A program made the translations under genes and the position numbers. The notes under the pieces are model-generated. The model was given only the letters and a program-made list of their open reading frames with translations. It was not told the DNA's origin and searched no databases. This document shows positions 41,616-53,690 of a stretch of DNA of 64,000 nucleotides, one piece after another (the first letter of the stretch is position 1; every line of letters starts with the position of its first letter). Source of the stretch: Isochrysis galbana (taxonomy: Eukaryota; Haptophyta; Isochrysidales; Isochrysidaceae). The stretch lies in NCBI GenBank assembly GCA_018136815.1, contig CM030939.1, positions 2,116,808 to 2,180,807 on the forward strand, given 5' to 3'.

Positions 41616-43265
41616 CCGCCGCCCTTACCCATCCGGCGCTCAAGACGTTCAGAGAGTTATGTACTAGTTTTTATTATATAGTAAAATAGAGATGAAGAGA
41701 TGTTTCAGCCGCATCGTCGATAGGCGCACCTCATTTGTCACTCACATGCATATGTACAGATGCGAAGGATCGGGTGGAACGCTTGGGCGAAGCCCCTGAA
41801 GTAGCCCTTGCAGTCTTTCGGCCCGACGTGGATGTTGAGGTCCTTGATGTCTCCTCCGAGCTCCTGACTCCTGAGCTCCTTTTGCTCCTTGTCCTTGTTT
41901 GTATTAGGGCGGTCAAACAGAAACAGCAAATAACAGGGGTTTTTTTGAGGAGTGAAAAATGGCCACCTCAGAATTGAGGAGATTTGGGGATTTTGTTCGG
42001 TAGAAAGTTACCAATACACCCAACTAGCACATATCCGGGGCCCATTGATTAGGACCCGGACACCCGGACCCCCCCCTGTCGCATTCATCCTAGATGATGC
42101 GATTTCTAGGCTCTTATTTCCAGGTCCTTCGTCGTGCGGCCACACGGCGAAGCTCAGGTACATCTAGGTTGGTAGGGTTCGTCCCTAGCGATCTAGAATT
42201 CGAGTTCTCGTTTCGTTCCTTCTAGCCTGTTTGTCAGGTCTAGATTCCAGGTTTCCTCCTTTCGGGTAATCTTGACCCAAAGGAGCCAGGTCGCCTGTCA
42301 CTCGCTGCGCGCTTGTCTCAGGCTCTCGAGTTACCTTGTGAAGGCTTGTTTAGCTTCTTGCAAGGCTTGTTGTTTCTTGTTGGGTTCCGGTTCTTTCTTG
42401 GGACCTGCTGACTTTCGTTGTTGTCCAGGCCTGTTCTTCGTAGGTTCTGCTTGGCCTGGTTAGGGTTTCGTTGAATCCCCGCGTTCGGCGTTCGGCGTTG
42501 GCGTTCGGAAACTTCCTCTCATATTCCCTAGGTCCGCTACCCTTGGCTTGTAGGTCCTTGCTTCTTTCTTCTCGGTCAAGGTTTTGGCGAGCGAGTCGGT
42601 TGCTCTATCCGCTCGAGATTTGAGGTTTAATTTGCCATCTCCCCTTGGAGATTAGTGTAGGTTCGCTGCTTAGGTGAGGGAATCTTTCCCCTTGATGCAA
42701 GTTACATGCAAGCCCTTGGCCCCTTTGGTGTTTCTTCCCCTTGGTTGCTACTCAGGGTTGTTCGTTAGAAGCGTCTAGAAGGTTCACGCTCAACGGCAAG
42801 ATTTCCTCTGTCGTGAAGACATCTCGTTGCGATCTGTATCCAAAGTGATCGCCGTGGTCGCGCGACATGACGCTCCCCTTCGGACTCTCCGCTACGTGGG
42901 AAGTTACAACGGAGACACGCTCCGGCCGTCGCTGCGGAGTCTCTCTCTCTCTCTCGCTCTCTCTCTCCGTCTCTCGCGACGTGTTTGAGTTATTGGTGAT
43001 TTGGGGTCGCGGTTGCTTGATAATTTGCTTGGTTTGGGTGAATGATTCCGGTGTGTTCGTGAGTCGGTGTATCCTGTTGTTCTCAGCTCTTTGTCCGTCG
43101 TAGTTCGCTGCGTCGCTGCACTCTAGCAGCCTAGGCTCCCTCCCTGAGGGAAGAGTTCTTTGTAGGTCTAACAATCTCTTAAAACCCAACACACTAGGGC
43201 CGCTAGGAGCGCCTCGCCGCCCCACAGCCCTTCGTTCGCCGTTCGTTCCCCGTCCAGACACCCAA
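41616..43265. other. Intergenic region with end repeat copy 3
   Basis: The end repeat at 41905-42057 is inverted. Beyond it the sequence is T/G-rich with several short related phrases (GGTTTAATTTGCCATCT near 42622, also near 37563). I see no gene. Confidence 0.5.
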
Positions 43266-43424
43266 ATGGGGTTGCCCGACCCAGTATTTGCACCCACATC
43301 ATCTCGAAGAGTGGAGGAACGGCTCCAAGCAGTTGAAAAGGTGGTGGCAAACCTGGACTCTCAGATGACATTGATCAAACGCATGTTGTCGACAATCCTC
43401 CCTGAATTGACACGTCGTCAGTGA
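43266..43424 (+). CDS. Small coiled-coil ORF, possible exon
   Basis: A 52-codon frame with the heptad-like stretch RRVEERLQAVEKVVANLDSQ followed by MTLIKRMLSTILPEL. The composition is clearly coiled-coil, but no homologue is recognised and it may be part of a retroelement gag or a larger gene. Confidence 0.25.
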   Translation: MGLPDPVFAPTSSRRVEERLQAVEKVVANLDSQMTLIKRMLSTILPELTRRQ

Positions 43425-43771
43425 TGGTGATGGAGTGGTAGGAGTGCAATGTATAGTACTAGTGCGAGCAATGTACTAATGAGGAGTGATCCGGTTCTCA
43501 CATCTGTGCATTCATAGACTGTCTGGACATTCAATGCGCACACGTATGCACATGCGAGTGCGATTGAGAAGCCAGCGTTGCGCAATGAGATGGATAATGC
43601 ACCGGTACAGTACAAATGACTCAGGCTTGCTACGAGGAGGAGTAGCTTGATAATAATCACGGGTATCATCTCATGAGTCACGCAACGGTAATGGACAGGA
43701 AGGACGATTAAGATGAGGATGGAGAGAAGTAAGGTTGCATTGAGTACCCAAACCTCGTCTGTGGAACACAC
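43418..43771 (-). CDS. Possible multi-pass membrane protein exon
   Basis: A frame of about 117 codons with four hydrophobic segments (LLLSILILIVLPV, MIPVIIIKLLLLVASL, FSIALACAYVCALNV, LLISTLLALVLYIALL) separated by short polar loops. The first codon is not an ATG and a stop lies just upstream, so if real it starts at a splice acceptor (CCACAG near 43760). No family is recognised. Confidence 0.35.
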   Translation of the reverse strand: MCSTDEVWVLNATLLLSILILIVLPVHYRCVTHEMIPVIIIKLLLLVASLSHLYCTGALSISLRNAGFSIALACAYVCALNVQTVYECTDVRTGSLLISTLLALVLYIALLPLHHHH

Positions 43772-45019
43772 TCTTGTGATTCAACCGGCATACATCCCCA
43801 TCGATGCTCGAGTTCTGCCGCTCCAATCGCACACCCTGTAAATCTGATGGGTGGTATGCCCACACCAGAGCGCACCGTGTAAATGCAGAAAACAAGTTTC
43901 GTTACACGTCTTTAGGGTTTATCTGATCCCCGCGATGGTACCTCGGTACGGCGCGCACCGACTGAAAGCCCCGCCCGAGCAGATCTGCTTCCGTCTGATG
44001 CCCACTGCATTGCCCCGTCCTGAGTCTGGGGAGGGAGGGGGAGGGGTGCTCTGCGGAGAGGATGGCGCCGACTTCTCGAGCCCTCCCACCAGAGGGGAAG
44101 GGAAGGGGGGGGGGGGGGGGGCAGAAAGAGGCGCGACGAGGCGGGCGAGAGCAGGCGGAGGGAGAAGGGGTGGGTAGCAGCAGACGGTACTGACCTGCCA
44201 GGTTCCTTCTTGGGGAAGAAGATGTAGACAGGGCTCAGCCTCAAACGCTAGCTTCCCTTCCCTAGCCTAGCCTGCGTACGTCTCCACACCGCCCCGCTTT
44301 TGCTCGCGCGCCATGACTTGTCCGACGGACACTCTCGCTCCCATTCCCAAAATCCTCGGAGACCCAACCACGACGAGGCTGCTTCGGCCGCATCAGCCGC
44401 CGTTGCGCCACCCCTTGAAGGCAGATCGGCAGATCTAACTTAGCAGAATTCCCCGACGAACCAGGGGTGGCGCTCTACCCGAGATTGGCCTTGGGGGATC
44501 CAGCTCAGCCTAGGGTTGGAGATTTACCTTAGGCTGGCCTTGGGCTCAAAGCTCTAGCAGGTGGTGCAACCACACCATGCTACCTTTTCCGCACGCCCCT
44601 GTCCACAACGCGCATGTTCCTGCAAGCCTATCTCCACCCAAGCCGGCAATCCACTCGCTGGCTCGACACGTTTGCGATGGCTCACCACCGCAAACATCCC
44701 CAGAGGGTGTGGGCATGCCCGGATTATGAGCATACATGTAGGTGGTACAAAAAATAGTCGAACGCGAACGCAACTCAAACTTTTTGACCGTTTGAACATA
44801 GTCAGCTACCTACTACTCCCTTGACCCCAAAAGTGAACACTGTCAAAAACACTAACAATTTTCCTCGCGCCGCGTACACGCGGCGCTCAACACCCCGCGG
44901 CTGTGCATCGAACACACTCAACTCAAGGCGCGCGACAATGAAAGCCCGTCAACTACATACTCACCCCCCCTAAAAAAGTGAACGCGCGTATTATTTTTAC
45001 CACCTACTTGTATTCACGC
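43772..45019. other. Intergenic region
   Basis: No gene is supported. A G run (44107-44122) and short low-complexity tracts only. Confidence 0.5.
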
Positions 45020-47221
45020 TCATGAAGCTCTTGTAGTGTTAGTGTGGCCCAACTTGGTATCCGTCGAAGGCTTATCCCACCAGAGAGGTGTCCCCGGCAT
45101 ACCTGGAAGCCGACATCGGTCAGCTCGCCAAGCGAGCGTGTGCTCCCCCCATGCCGTGGTCTCCCAATGTGGCGACGTCTCGTATCCTCGCGACTGCAAG
45201 TGCCGGCGGAGACTAGCAGAAACGTGAGTATTGGCACCACCAGATGGATGACGGTAATATATGATGGAAGGGGCCGACGTGCCTAGGTCGGGGAAAGAGC
45301 GCACCATACCATCGATTGCATCAGCATCAACCACCTATGCCATAGCGAACATCGGGTGTAAGGACGACTTTCTTGATGAGCATCTTTACCCGCATTGGCT
45401 GACGCGCGTGTGCATGGCCACGGCGGCACGCACATCGATGACGAGCACATCTATTTGCCGGTCGACACCCAAGTCGCTCAATAGCATCGACCATGGCAAC
45501 AGCGTGGCATTGAACTCCTCCACTCGTGTGCCGAAACATCCGCGCAACTCTCGGCGCACGCAGCCCAAAAAGCGAGCTGCAGCGCTCTCGTTAACTCGCC
45601 GAAGCACCTCAACCAAGGCCCCTCCGGCAAGGTGATTCATCTGCCAACGATCATTGCGAAAGCCGCGAGTTACAGCCGCATTTTCCGAGGTTGCCCACTG
45701 CAGCCGCATTCGTGCTGCCGGTGGGATAGGCGTGCTGCCCAGGGCGGGTACATCGGGCCGAAGGGCCCTCATGGCAACCTTTACACTGGCGCTCGCATTA
45801 CTCTGGGCAAGCAGGCCGGCCTGCCGCAACCTCACTGCAGCCGGGGGCGCAGACAAGAGGTTGGCAGCGAGCCGTGCAAACGTGATCGGATCGGGCTCAG
45901 CAAGTGCAGCATGCCATCCGTGTCGGTGAACGAGAACAGTGATTGTGGCGCGACCCATTCCGTCGGGATAGTGCTCAGAGTAATTGCCCTCACCCGCCGC
46001 GGGGTCGACGACCAACAATGCTGGAGCGGAAGCAAGCGCGCCATTGAGTGTGCGACACGTCGAGAAGAGCGCCGACATGCGGACCAACAGCACCTCAGGT
46101 GAGGAGAGCACCTGGTAAAGAAAGGACTCCCCGCGTTGGTGGTTGCCGCAGATCCAAAGACAAGGAGATGGTGCGCGTAGTTGCGAGCGCCCCGGTCCCT
46201 CGAAGCACGCAGACCATAGAGCCTTGCCCTTGCGCCTTGGTGTAACAAAAAGAGCACGGAGAGTTGGTGCCAGCGGAGCGAGGGTCGCACAAGCGAACCA
46301 CTCCGAGAAGGGGACACCTAGACGCTGTGCATCGGCCGCCTCAGTAGCAATTTGAGCGACTTCCTCGGGAAGTAGTTCAAGGAGTGTGGCTGGGCCATCG
46401 CCGATTCGCGGGCCTTCGACAGGGAAAGAAAATAGAGATGGCCGGCAGCGCCTAGCGTACCCGCGGTCGACAAAGTGAGTGCGCCAAACTAGCCCCATGT
46501 TGTATCGAGGCGAACCAATCCTCACTCCTTCGGTCCGAGAGCGGCCCGCTTTCCTTATTCGATGACTCGCCGGATGTAGTAGTGTGGCTTGGTGGCGAGC
46601 AATTGCCCCTGCTGCGCTCATCTCCCACGCGCGCCCGGGCAGCAGGAACACTTCGGAATACCCGGCTGCTTTCAATTCAAATGACCCGTTGCCCACAAAT
46701 TGCTCAGGAGTGAAATCCTGCGCCAGGAATATGAAAGCAACTGCCGGACTAAAACGATTGGCTAGATCAATAAAAGTGTGGTACATGGACAGGCTCGGTG
46801 CCTCAGGTCTGGGAGCAAAGAGCAGCACATCATAGTGCCCTGCTGCTGCGGACAAGGACATGTTCTCGTCCCCGGTCTCGAGCATACTAAGCTCCCATGC
46901 CGACTCTGGCGCGCCGAGCGCGACCTCGAGCTTGTTTAATTCGTCTGGCATCCGGGCGGCGCGCACGGACAGTGCACGCAGAGGGCCCGAAACCTCTTGG
47001 CGGAGGCGGTCAAGGGTGAGCCAAGGCTCTTCGAAGAGGCCGCATGGTGAGCCCTCAAACAAGCAGGCCGTCCTGCGCGCCTCGGCAGGAGCTGCCTGCG
47101 CTGCGCCCTTACGCTGCCTTGGCGCGCTCCACTCGCGCCCGAGGGCGTGCAGGTGGGATGCGAGGGGCGCCGCCGGCTCGAGCGCCGCACACACCCACTG
47201 TTGGGCGCTCACCGTCGGCAT
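45020..47221 (-). CDS. Uncharacterised protein with possible FkbM-type methyltransferase end
   Basis: Exon 47221-45434 and exon 45334-45020, with a 99-nt GT-AG intron, give about 700 residues. The intron was placed because IDVLVID joins to VVDADAIDGMV, the shape of the VDxEGxDxxVL strand-loop of FkbM-like methyltransferases. Near the end, PSIIYYRHPSGGANTHVSAS and LRRHLQSRGYE resemble the following strand and helix. The N-terminal 500 residues contain ordered blocks (HYDVLLFAPRPEAPS, TFIDLANRFSPAVAFIFLAQ, CLWICGNHQRGESFLYQVLS) that I cannot assign; a glycosyltransferase-like or exostosin-like fold is conceivable. NxS/T sites are frequent, which would fit a Golgi enzyme, but no clear signal anchor is seen at the chosen Met. 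The function is not established. Confidence 0.6.
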
Positions 47222-48820
47222 GCCAAAGACGTCGGGGCCGCCGAGCGCGAGTGTTCCTGCATTCCTCCCTCCGGTATTCCAGTGGTCATCCTGGACGAGC
47301 CTCGCGACGTAGGTAGGGCGGCGAGGGTGTGAGGGTCGGTTCTCTCTGTGGTGTCTTGTGTCTTGTCACGTGTGTGGGGCGTGCTGCGCGACGGTTCAGC
47401 TCTTGGTGAGGGCTTGCTCTCCTCTTGGCGAGCTAGGTCTCTGGAACACTCGTTCCGGAGCGGTTTGATTGAGTTATGGCTATGGCTGCCCTGTGCCCTG
47501 AGCCCTGAGTTGGTTTTGGCGGTTTGTGGTTTGAGTAAGAGTACCTACCCATAACCATAACCATAACGCATAATCTAAAGCAGAACGCCAGAGGGACCGC
47601 CCGGGCTCGGGTCACGCTGCGCACGAGCAGCGCGTGGCTGTCACCGGGGGACGAGGAGGGGCCTCCGCCATATATAAGCCATAAGGTATGCCCAATGGCC
47701 AATGGATCGCCCCCTTTTCTGGCAGCTGGCAGACTGAGGCTGAGGCTGATGTGCAGTGGCAGTGGCAGTGGCAGTGGCAGTGGATCTTTGCCGCTGTGCT
47801 TGAACCCCCCCCCCGGGGGGGGGAAGGCAGCACGGCGCACGGCGGATGCTGACGATGCTGTATGCTGTTGTGCGTGCGTGTGCGGCTGGCGGCACATGCC
47901 ACGGGCAACGGGCAACGGGCCGTGTGGTGCGATGGGGATCGCGTTCGCATCTGGATCTGCATCTACTCGGCCTCTCTCTGCTTATTGAAGGGCAGCAGGG
48001 TGCGGCCGCTTCGACGGCGACTACCCCGCGGTCGGGCAGGAGCAGGAGGGCAGGAGGGCCACCCGCGGCGGCGAGGTGCGGCCAGGAGAGGAGAGGAGCT
48101 CGTCGGTGCGCGCTCGCATGCGGGCCAACCAAGCAAATTAACACAGTTGCTGGGTTGGGTTGGTTATTGGTTAGGGCGTGCTCGTAATCATAATCATAAC
48201 AGGCAATGTGTTTGAATGTTGTCATTCGTGTCAGACCGGCCAGGCATCTACAAGTTTATGTACTAGAGCTTCGGCAAAGAAGCTCCGATTGCTCTCGCTC
48301 ACAGTTCATCACATCACAACACGAATCACGAAATGAGCACAAAATTGGCGTTCTCGGTTTGCCAAGCTCTTTGGAAGCGCGCTCGTGCGAGCAAAACAAG
48401 ACACGCATTGGAGTAAGAGCGCGCGACATCGCTGGAGTAGACTCAAAATGTGCGATGAGGGCACAACACAGTATCTCTTGTCATTCATACAGCCAAGATG
48501 TCCCTCGGGCCTACCATTCACTAGCTCCCTAGAATAAGTCGGGGATTTCGAATCGAGAAAAGGGGAAGCAAGCATCGCCAAGCCGATTTCCGCACCAATG
48601 AACAAGCTAGAGCAAGCGTCGGGAGGATCGACTGACGAGAAAGAGGGCGGGGGTGATCGAAGCGAGACGCGGGACGCGTCGGGACCTTGCGGACGCGAGA
48701 CTGTGCGTCATCAGAGAAAAAGGCCGCGCACGCCGGCCTCTCGAGGGGCCCTTCCCCGGTGGCACCCGCAGATGGAGGGTGCCGGACAGTGACGGCGGGG
48801 TTCGAAGGGCAAGTGGGTGC
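47222..48820. other. Intergenic with inverted copy of the 57-kb repeat
   Basis: No gene is recognised. Segment 47640-48090 resembles the reverse complement of 57060-57440 in several blocks (for example GCCATAAGGTATGCCCAATGG against CCATTGGGCATGCCTTATGG). Short tandem GGCAGT units lie at 47755-47785. Confidence 0.5.
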
Positions 48821-50131
48821 CTACTGCAATCCCTGCCGTTTTGCCCACCAGATCCATGAGGCTGAGCCAATATAGTTGTTGAATAAACGCACCGACGCCG
48901 ATATCGGCACACGAGCCGGCGCCTAAGTAGGAATAGGCGGGGGAGCGTTGAGCTTTGGAGGAGAGAGCCCGATGGACACCACTCAGTGGGAGAAAGCCAA
49001 GCAGATAGTGTGCGGCGAGGAGGATCGCAGGTGGCGGCATGACATAGAGGCGGCATGGCATCGCGGGGCACTCACCGGAAGCAAGTGGACGCATCGCGCC
49101 TCCATTGAGTTTACAATCTGGTAGCGCGTGTTGCTGGACGCGCCCATGAACACGGCATAGTTGGTGCATGTGGGTCCAATTGGTGCGAGCTCTACGTTCG
49201 TAGATTCGGCTTCGGTGTCTACCTGGGCTGGAGGCATGAGCACGCCGCGCACAAGCGAGCGTACGCCAACGAGGCCCATCGTGAGCGCCTGACCGGCCGC
49301 CGCCGTGGCGACGCCGACTGCAGCGAACTGCGCAGCACGGTAGGCGAAGCACGCGGCGCGCTGACTGGCGGAGAAGGCCCCGCTCTGCAAAAAGTAGCCG
49401 GGGAGCATGTTGGCAGAGGCTGCAGGCGCGCCAATCGAGGCGGCCGGGGAGAGCATGAGCACGAGCGCCGTATTGGTGAGGGTGATGACCACCTGGTTAG
49501 CAAGCACGAAATCAAGCTCCCTCACAAAGGCAGGGCCGCGAGCCGCCTGCAGTAGGATGGAGCGAGGGGTTGATATCAGCTTGGCGGATGTTTGAGTGTG
49601 AGCCAGCGGGGCACAGGCGGGCCGGACTAGTGCACGGCTTACCAGGTCCGCCGTCAGAGAGCACGCGCTACCGAGGCCAATTTCGATGGCGAGGACAGAG
49701 AGGAGCCGCGGCTCGGCGAGAAGCCGGTCGCGCACATAGCTTACAGATGCAAGAAGGCGCGCGAGAGGCGAGTTGAGGACGGCCTTCCAGTTGGTGAGCT
49801 CCGCCAGCCCAATACGCCCCGCACGAAGGGCAGTGAGGACGTCGGGCGGCACGGCGTCCGCGTGCAGGCCAGCATCAGTGAGGAGTGCGTGCGTGTCAAC
49901 GCCCTCGCCCTCGTCTCCATTCCAGTCGCCTCCACCTCGTCCTCCGCCTCGTCCACCGATGCCTCCGGCGCCTCCCGCGCCGCTTATACCATCGATTGCG
50001 AGGCTAGCCGTGAGCGAGACGTGCGGCGCGCGCGTGGAGCTCGTGGGAGTGTGGCGGAAGCTGGCGAGCGGACGATGGGCTGCGGCGCGCCCACCAGACA
50101 GAGCGAGGAAGGCGAGGAGCGCGGGGCGCAT
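48821..50131 (-). CDS. RETICULATA-related (DUF3411) plastid membrane protein
   Basis: Plant and algal chloroplast-envelope protein family implicated in plastid and leaf development. Exon 50131-49076 and exon 48922-48821, with a 153-nt GT-AG intron, give 385 residues. The N-terminus (MRPALLAFLALSGGRAAAHR) is hydrophobic, followed by a Ser/Thr/Arg-rich stretch, which fits a bipartite plastid-targeting leader of a secondary alga. Family landmarks are RIGLAELTNWKAVLNSPLAR, RLLAEPRLLSVLAIEIGLG, VITLTNTALVLMLSPAAS, LPGYFLQSGAFSASQRAACF, MGASSNTRYQIVNSMEAR, and after the splice RLFNNYIGSASWIWWAKRQG. The last matches the NNxxGxxxWxxWA end of the family, supporting the intron. Several hydrophobic helices are visible. 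Confidence 0.88.
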
Positions 50132-51833
50132 GGCGGCGGAAGTGCGGCGGAAAGGGGAGCTGAGGCTCGCCGCGCAGAACTGCTCCTCACCTAGCCACTC
50201 GGCGCCTGGTTGGAGTGGGAAGGGAGGGGGGAGAAGAACGGGGAGAGGGGCTGGGCCGGCTGGAGAGAGGAGGGGGCGGTGAGGGAGGGAGCGAGTGAGT
50301 GGAGAGAGATGGGAGCTTCTCTTTGACGAGTTACTCTGCAGAGTATGTGATAGTGGAGTTTGCGAGATCTTTATCATAGTGGGGAGGGGGGGGGGGTCGA
50401 GAAGGAGAAGAGAGAGAGGGAGCGCGGAGAGCTCAGCGCGGAGAGAGAGAGGAAGGTCTCGGAGAGATCTCAGTGACGATCTGGATCGATCCCATCCTCT
50501 CTCTCTTCTCTCTCTCTCTCCCATCTTCGCCGCCCCGCTGCTGCTGCCGCCTTGTCCGGCTCTCTCTCTCTCTCTCTCTCTCCCTCTCTCTCTCTTCCCT
50601 CTTTCTCTCTCTCTTCTCTCTCTCTCTCTACGTCCCTCTCTGTCTACCTCCCTCTCTCCTCTCTCTCTCTCCTGCCAAGAGAGAGCGCGCGTGTGTGTAC
50701 CGCTCTTCCCGTCTCTTTCCCTCTTTCGCCCTCTCTTTTCCCACTCTTTTCCCCTCCTTCCCCGTCTCTCTTTGCACCTCCGCCTTGGGACGACAGAGAG
50801 AGAGAGAGAGGCTGCGGCAGCAAGGGGGCAGGGGGGAGGGGGGGGAACATCGGTAGAGGGAGACGAAGATTCCATGAGGGAGAGGCAGCAGCAACAGAAG
50901 AGAGCGGCGCGCCGTCTGAAGAGGGAGCCGTCTCTTCCCCCTCTCCGTCTCTTTCTTTACTGCATGCTCGAGAAGACTTCTGTGATCGGGCGGGTGCAAC
51001 CCCCCCTCCCCAGACTACCTACCCCCCCGGGGGAGATCACTGGCGAGAGCAGCCGAGGGGCGGGGGGGGGGGGGGGGGGGGCGGGGGAGAGGGCAGCAGA
51101 GAAGAGCGTGGGCAGCAGAGAGAGAGATGGAGAGAGAGGGCAGGAGAGAGAGATGGGGGAGAGAGAGGAGAGAGGGGAGAGAGAGAGAGGAGAGGGGGAC
51201 GTCGTCGGTGTCTGCGTGGCGTGGGCGCGAGGCTCTCTCTCTCTCTCTCCCCCTCCCTCCCCCCCTCTCTCTCCCTTCCCCCCTCCCCCTCTCTCCCTCT
51301 CCCCCCTCCCTCTCTCTCTCCCTCCCTCCCTCCCTCCCTCCCTCTCTCCCTTTCTCTCCCCCCCCCTCTTTCTCCCTCCCACCCTCCCTCCCTCCCTCCC
51401 TCTCTCTCCCTCCCCCCCCCCCCCTTTCAGCAGGCAGCCTCCCGCTCCTCGAGGCCGACGGCGAGAGCGCGCGCGCGCGGGTTGGCCGCCTTCCCACCGG
51501 ACGGACGGGGCAGCGCTCTCTCCCCTCTCAACCCACGGAATCCTCAAGAATTCCACTCCTCTCTCCTCGCTGTCTGTTCCCTTTCTTCTCTCCCATGCAG
51601 CAGTATTGCTACCCCTTCGCGGCGAAGCCACCTTGGGAGGGGCAGCATGTTGTAGTTGTCAGTTGTCTCGAGGGGCGGGGGGTGTTCATTCCATAAGCAT
51701 GCTGCCTCACGCCGCACACGTAGCGGGGATTTTTGAGGTGGTTCCTTAGAAATTACGGGCGAGGTGGGAAATCGGCAGGTGAGCGGGTGCGCGCGCGTCG
51801 GCAGCAAGGAGCTCTCCCTCCCCAAGTGAGGCA
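50132..51833. repeat. Low-complexity CT/GA region
   Basis: CT microsatellite at 50500-50690 and 51230-51430, and a G run at 51060-51080. Frames of up to 484 codons are open through it, but they are Ser/Leu/Pro or Glu/Arg/Gly repeats and not genes. The part next to 50131 must include the promoter of the RETICULATA-related gene. Confidence 0.75.
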
Positions 51834-51949
51834 GTGGCCATGTATGGGATGCCTGCCTTCGGCGACCCGCTTGGCACCATCACATGGGAGCTTGATGGGC
51901 TCCCCGGCGCGGGTTCTGCGGCCCCGAGCATTCTGCCCCGCTTCTGCAC

Positions 51950-52363
51950 GTCTTGGAAGTGCAGCGGGGCCAGCTGCCCACATCGTCAGCGCTTTTGTGC
52001 CCGGTCTGCGACCCGGGCAGGAAGAAGGAGGCGACCAAGGCGGTGGCAGCCGCGAGGGAAGCAGGCAAGAAGCCCGTCTGTACGACGGAGTGGCTGGAGG
52101 GAATTGTGCTGCAGGCAGATGGGCCCGTATGGTTCTTTGAGGAAGAGCCATACGCCGTCCCATGCTGTGCGGAGAAGACCGGATCGAACAAGCGCTGGTG
52201 CACTCGCACAGGCTGCGTGCAAGTGGTCACGCGCACCCAGAAGGGCCACAGGTCTTACCTCGCGGACAGCGTCGAAAAATTCATCCAGAAACAGTTCGGA
52301 GAGTCGCAGGTTGGCTTCTGCGCGCTGAGCAAGGAAAACCCCAACAAAACAGACCGTGAGTAG
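51950..52363 (+). pseudogene. BRCT-like fragment
   Basis: The frame reads RKKEATKAVAAAREAGKKPV then CTTEWLEGIVLQ, the helix and W-x-x-x motif of a BRCT repeat. The preceding strand (PAAHIVSAFVPG) lies in another frame a few codons upstream, so a small frameshift or unseen intron splits the domain. The rest of the frame (to ENPNKTDRE) is unassigned. It may be a decayed DNA-repair or RFC1-type protein. Confidence 0.35.
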
Positions 52364-52784
52364 GCAGACAATGAGGAATGTGTGGACTGTAGAGGGAGAC
52401 CGTGTGGGATAAGGTGCATGCGGCGGGGCCGAACAACAATATGACTGGCGTTCCAATGTTTTAAATGTTGCTTTTGCCATCAACATGAGTGAGTTGTGCC
52501 TCGCGCGGTCCATACAACGTCGAAATGGGTTTATTTTTAGAAACAGTGCGGTTAGGGGGACTTAGACTTAATGGGCATAGTTGCTGGAATAAAAACATTG
52601 GAAGTCCTGCCATGTTGTTGCGGAAGGCGTAGGATCACGGCCGGATCGCTGCCACTCCCGTGTGCGACCCATAGTTACACCGACACTGTGTAGCCCACAC
52701 TGGTCATTTGCCAATAGAAACAGGAACAGGTGACGGGTGAGTTCAAGCCCACACATCCCAATGCGTCCCGTGAAGTAAGTGTTC
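52364..52784. other. Spacer, nothing recognised
   Basis: AT-richer, with no credible frame. Confidence 0.5.
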
Positions 52785-53264
52785 TTACTGTTCTTCGCGC
52801 ACACACACATATTCCGCCTGGTCCGCAACAAGACTATACATAGACGCAACATCAGATTCGGGGTCCGACTCCGCGCACTCGTGTGTGACCGACGTGTCGC
52901 TCTCCTCCGGTGCGGTCACCGTTGCGGACTCACACCGCACACATGTTGCCGAAGGACGGCCACCGTGACAGGAAGGCGTGCACGGCACACGAGCTACAAC
53001 ACAAGGACACGCACGATTGCCGCACTTGGCCTTCACGCCACACTTGCAACTGCCCGCCGTTCCCTTGTCACCCTTGTTGCTAGTGCTGTCATCCTCCGCC
53101 TCCTTGTACGTGTACTCTGTCGAAGCGGATCGGCGCGCCGCGTTGCGCTGCTGCTTCTGTCTCTTTCGCTGGCCCGCACGTTTCCTCTTGTAGTCCGCCG
53201 TGCGACGCCACAAGCCGCGCCTCGCTCTCCGCATGCTGTCCTCGTGCCACATCGAACGTTGCAT
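52785..53264 (-). CDS. Cysteine-rich CXC-like protein, probably of a mobile element
   Basis: 159 codons. A basic N-terminal half (RKRAGQRKRQKQQRNAARR) is followed by CKCGVKAKCGNRACPCVVAR and CTPSCHG, a CXC/tesmin-like zinc-binding cluster, and an acidic C-terminus. Such clusters occur in chromatin proteins and also in ORFs of algal transposable elements. It lies about 390 nt downstream, on the same strand, of a retroviral-type integrase remnant, so a retroelement origin is likely but unproven. Confidence 0.5.
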   Translation of the reverse strand: MQRSMWHEDSMRRARRGLWRRTADYKRKRAGQRKRQKQQRNAARRSASTEYTYKEAEDDSTSNKGDKGTAGSCKCGVKAKCGNRACPCVVARVPCTPSCHGGRPSATCVRCESATVTAPEESDTSVTHECAESDPESDVASMYSLVADQAEYVCVREEQ

Positions 53265-53559
53265 CTCAGTCGTGGGACTGATGGTAGCATTGTCTCGGAC
53301 GATGCATCCAATACCATTGTGCTAGTATATTCTATATATAGGCTATTGTCGTGCCCGCATACGATTGACCTCGAGCCGCTCGATCATTGCGCAGTTTAGT
53401 ATATCTGGCTCCGCAACCCGCAACCCGCAATGCGTAGGCATTGATCGACAGGCGGCGCGCAGCGCGCTCTGCCCTGCTTTGCGCTTTGCTCGCGCGCTTG
53501 CGCAGGCTGGCAGTGACTATAGTCGCGCTGCTCTAGTCGTAGTCAAGTCGGCCCCCTGA

Positions 53560-53690
53560 CTAGCATAGTCAAGTCATGCCATAGCCTCTGACTATTGACT
53601 ACTAGTCATAGATAGCCCTCTGACTATTGACTACTAGTCATACCATGGGAGCTTGACTATGCGTCTGACTATAGTCGTGACTTGAATCAT
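53560..53690. repeat. Short tandem repeat of CTGACTATTGACTACTAGTC
   Basis: Two clear copies of a ~35-nt unit and several partial GACTATAGTC phrases, some palindromic. Confidence 0.7.

Noticed and set aside
50295..51749. 484-codon plus frame and several minus frames
   Set aside because: Entirely CT/GA microsatellite translation.
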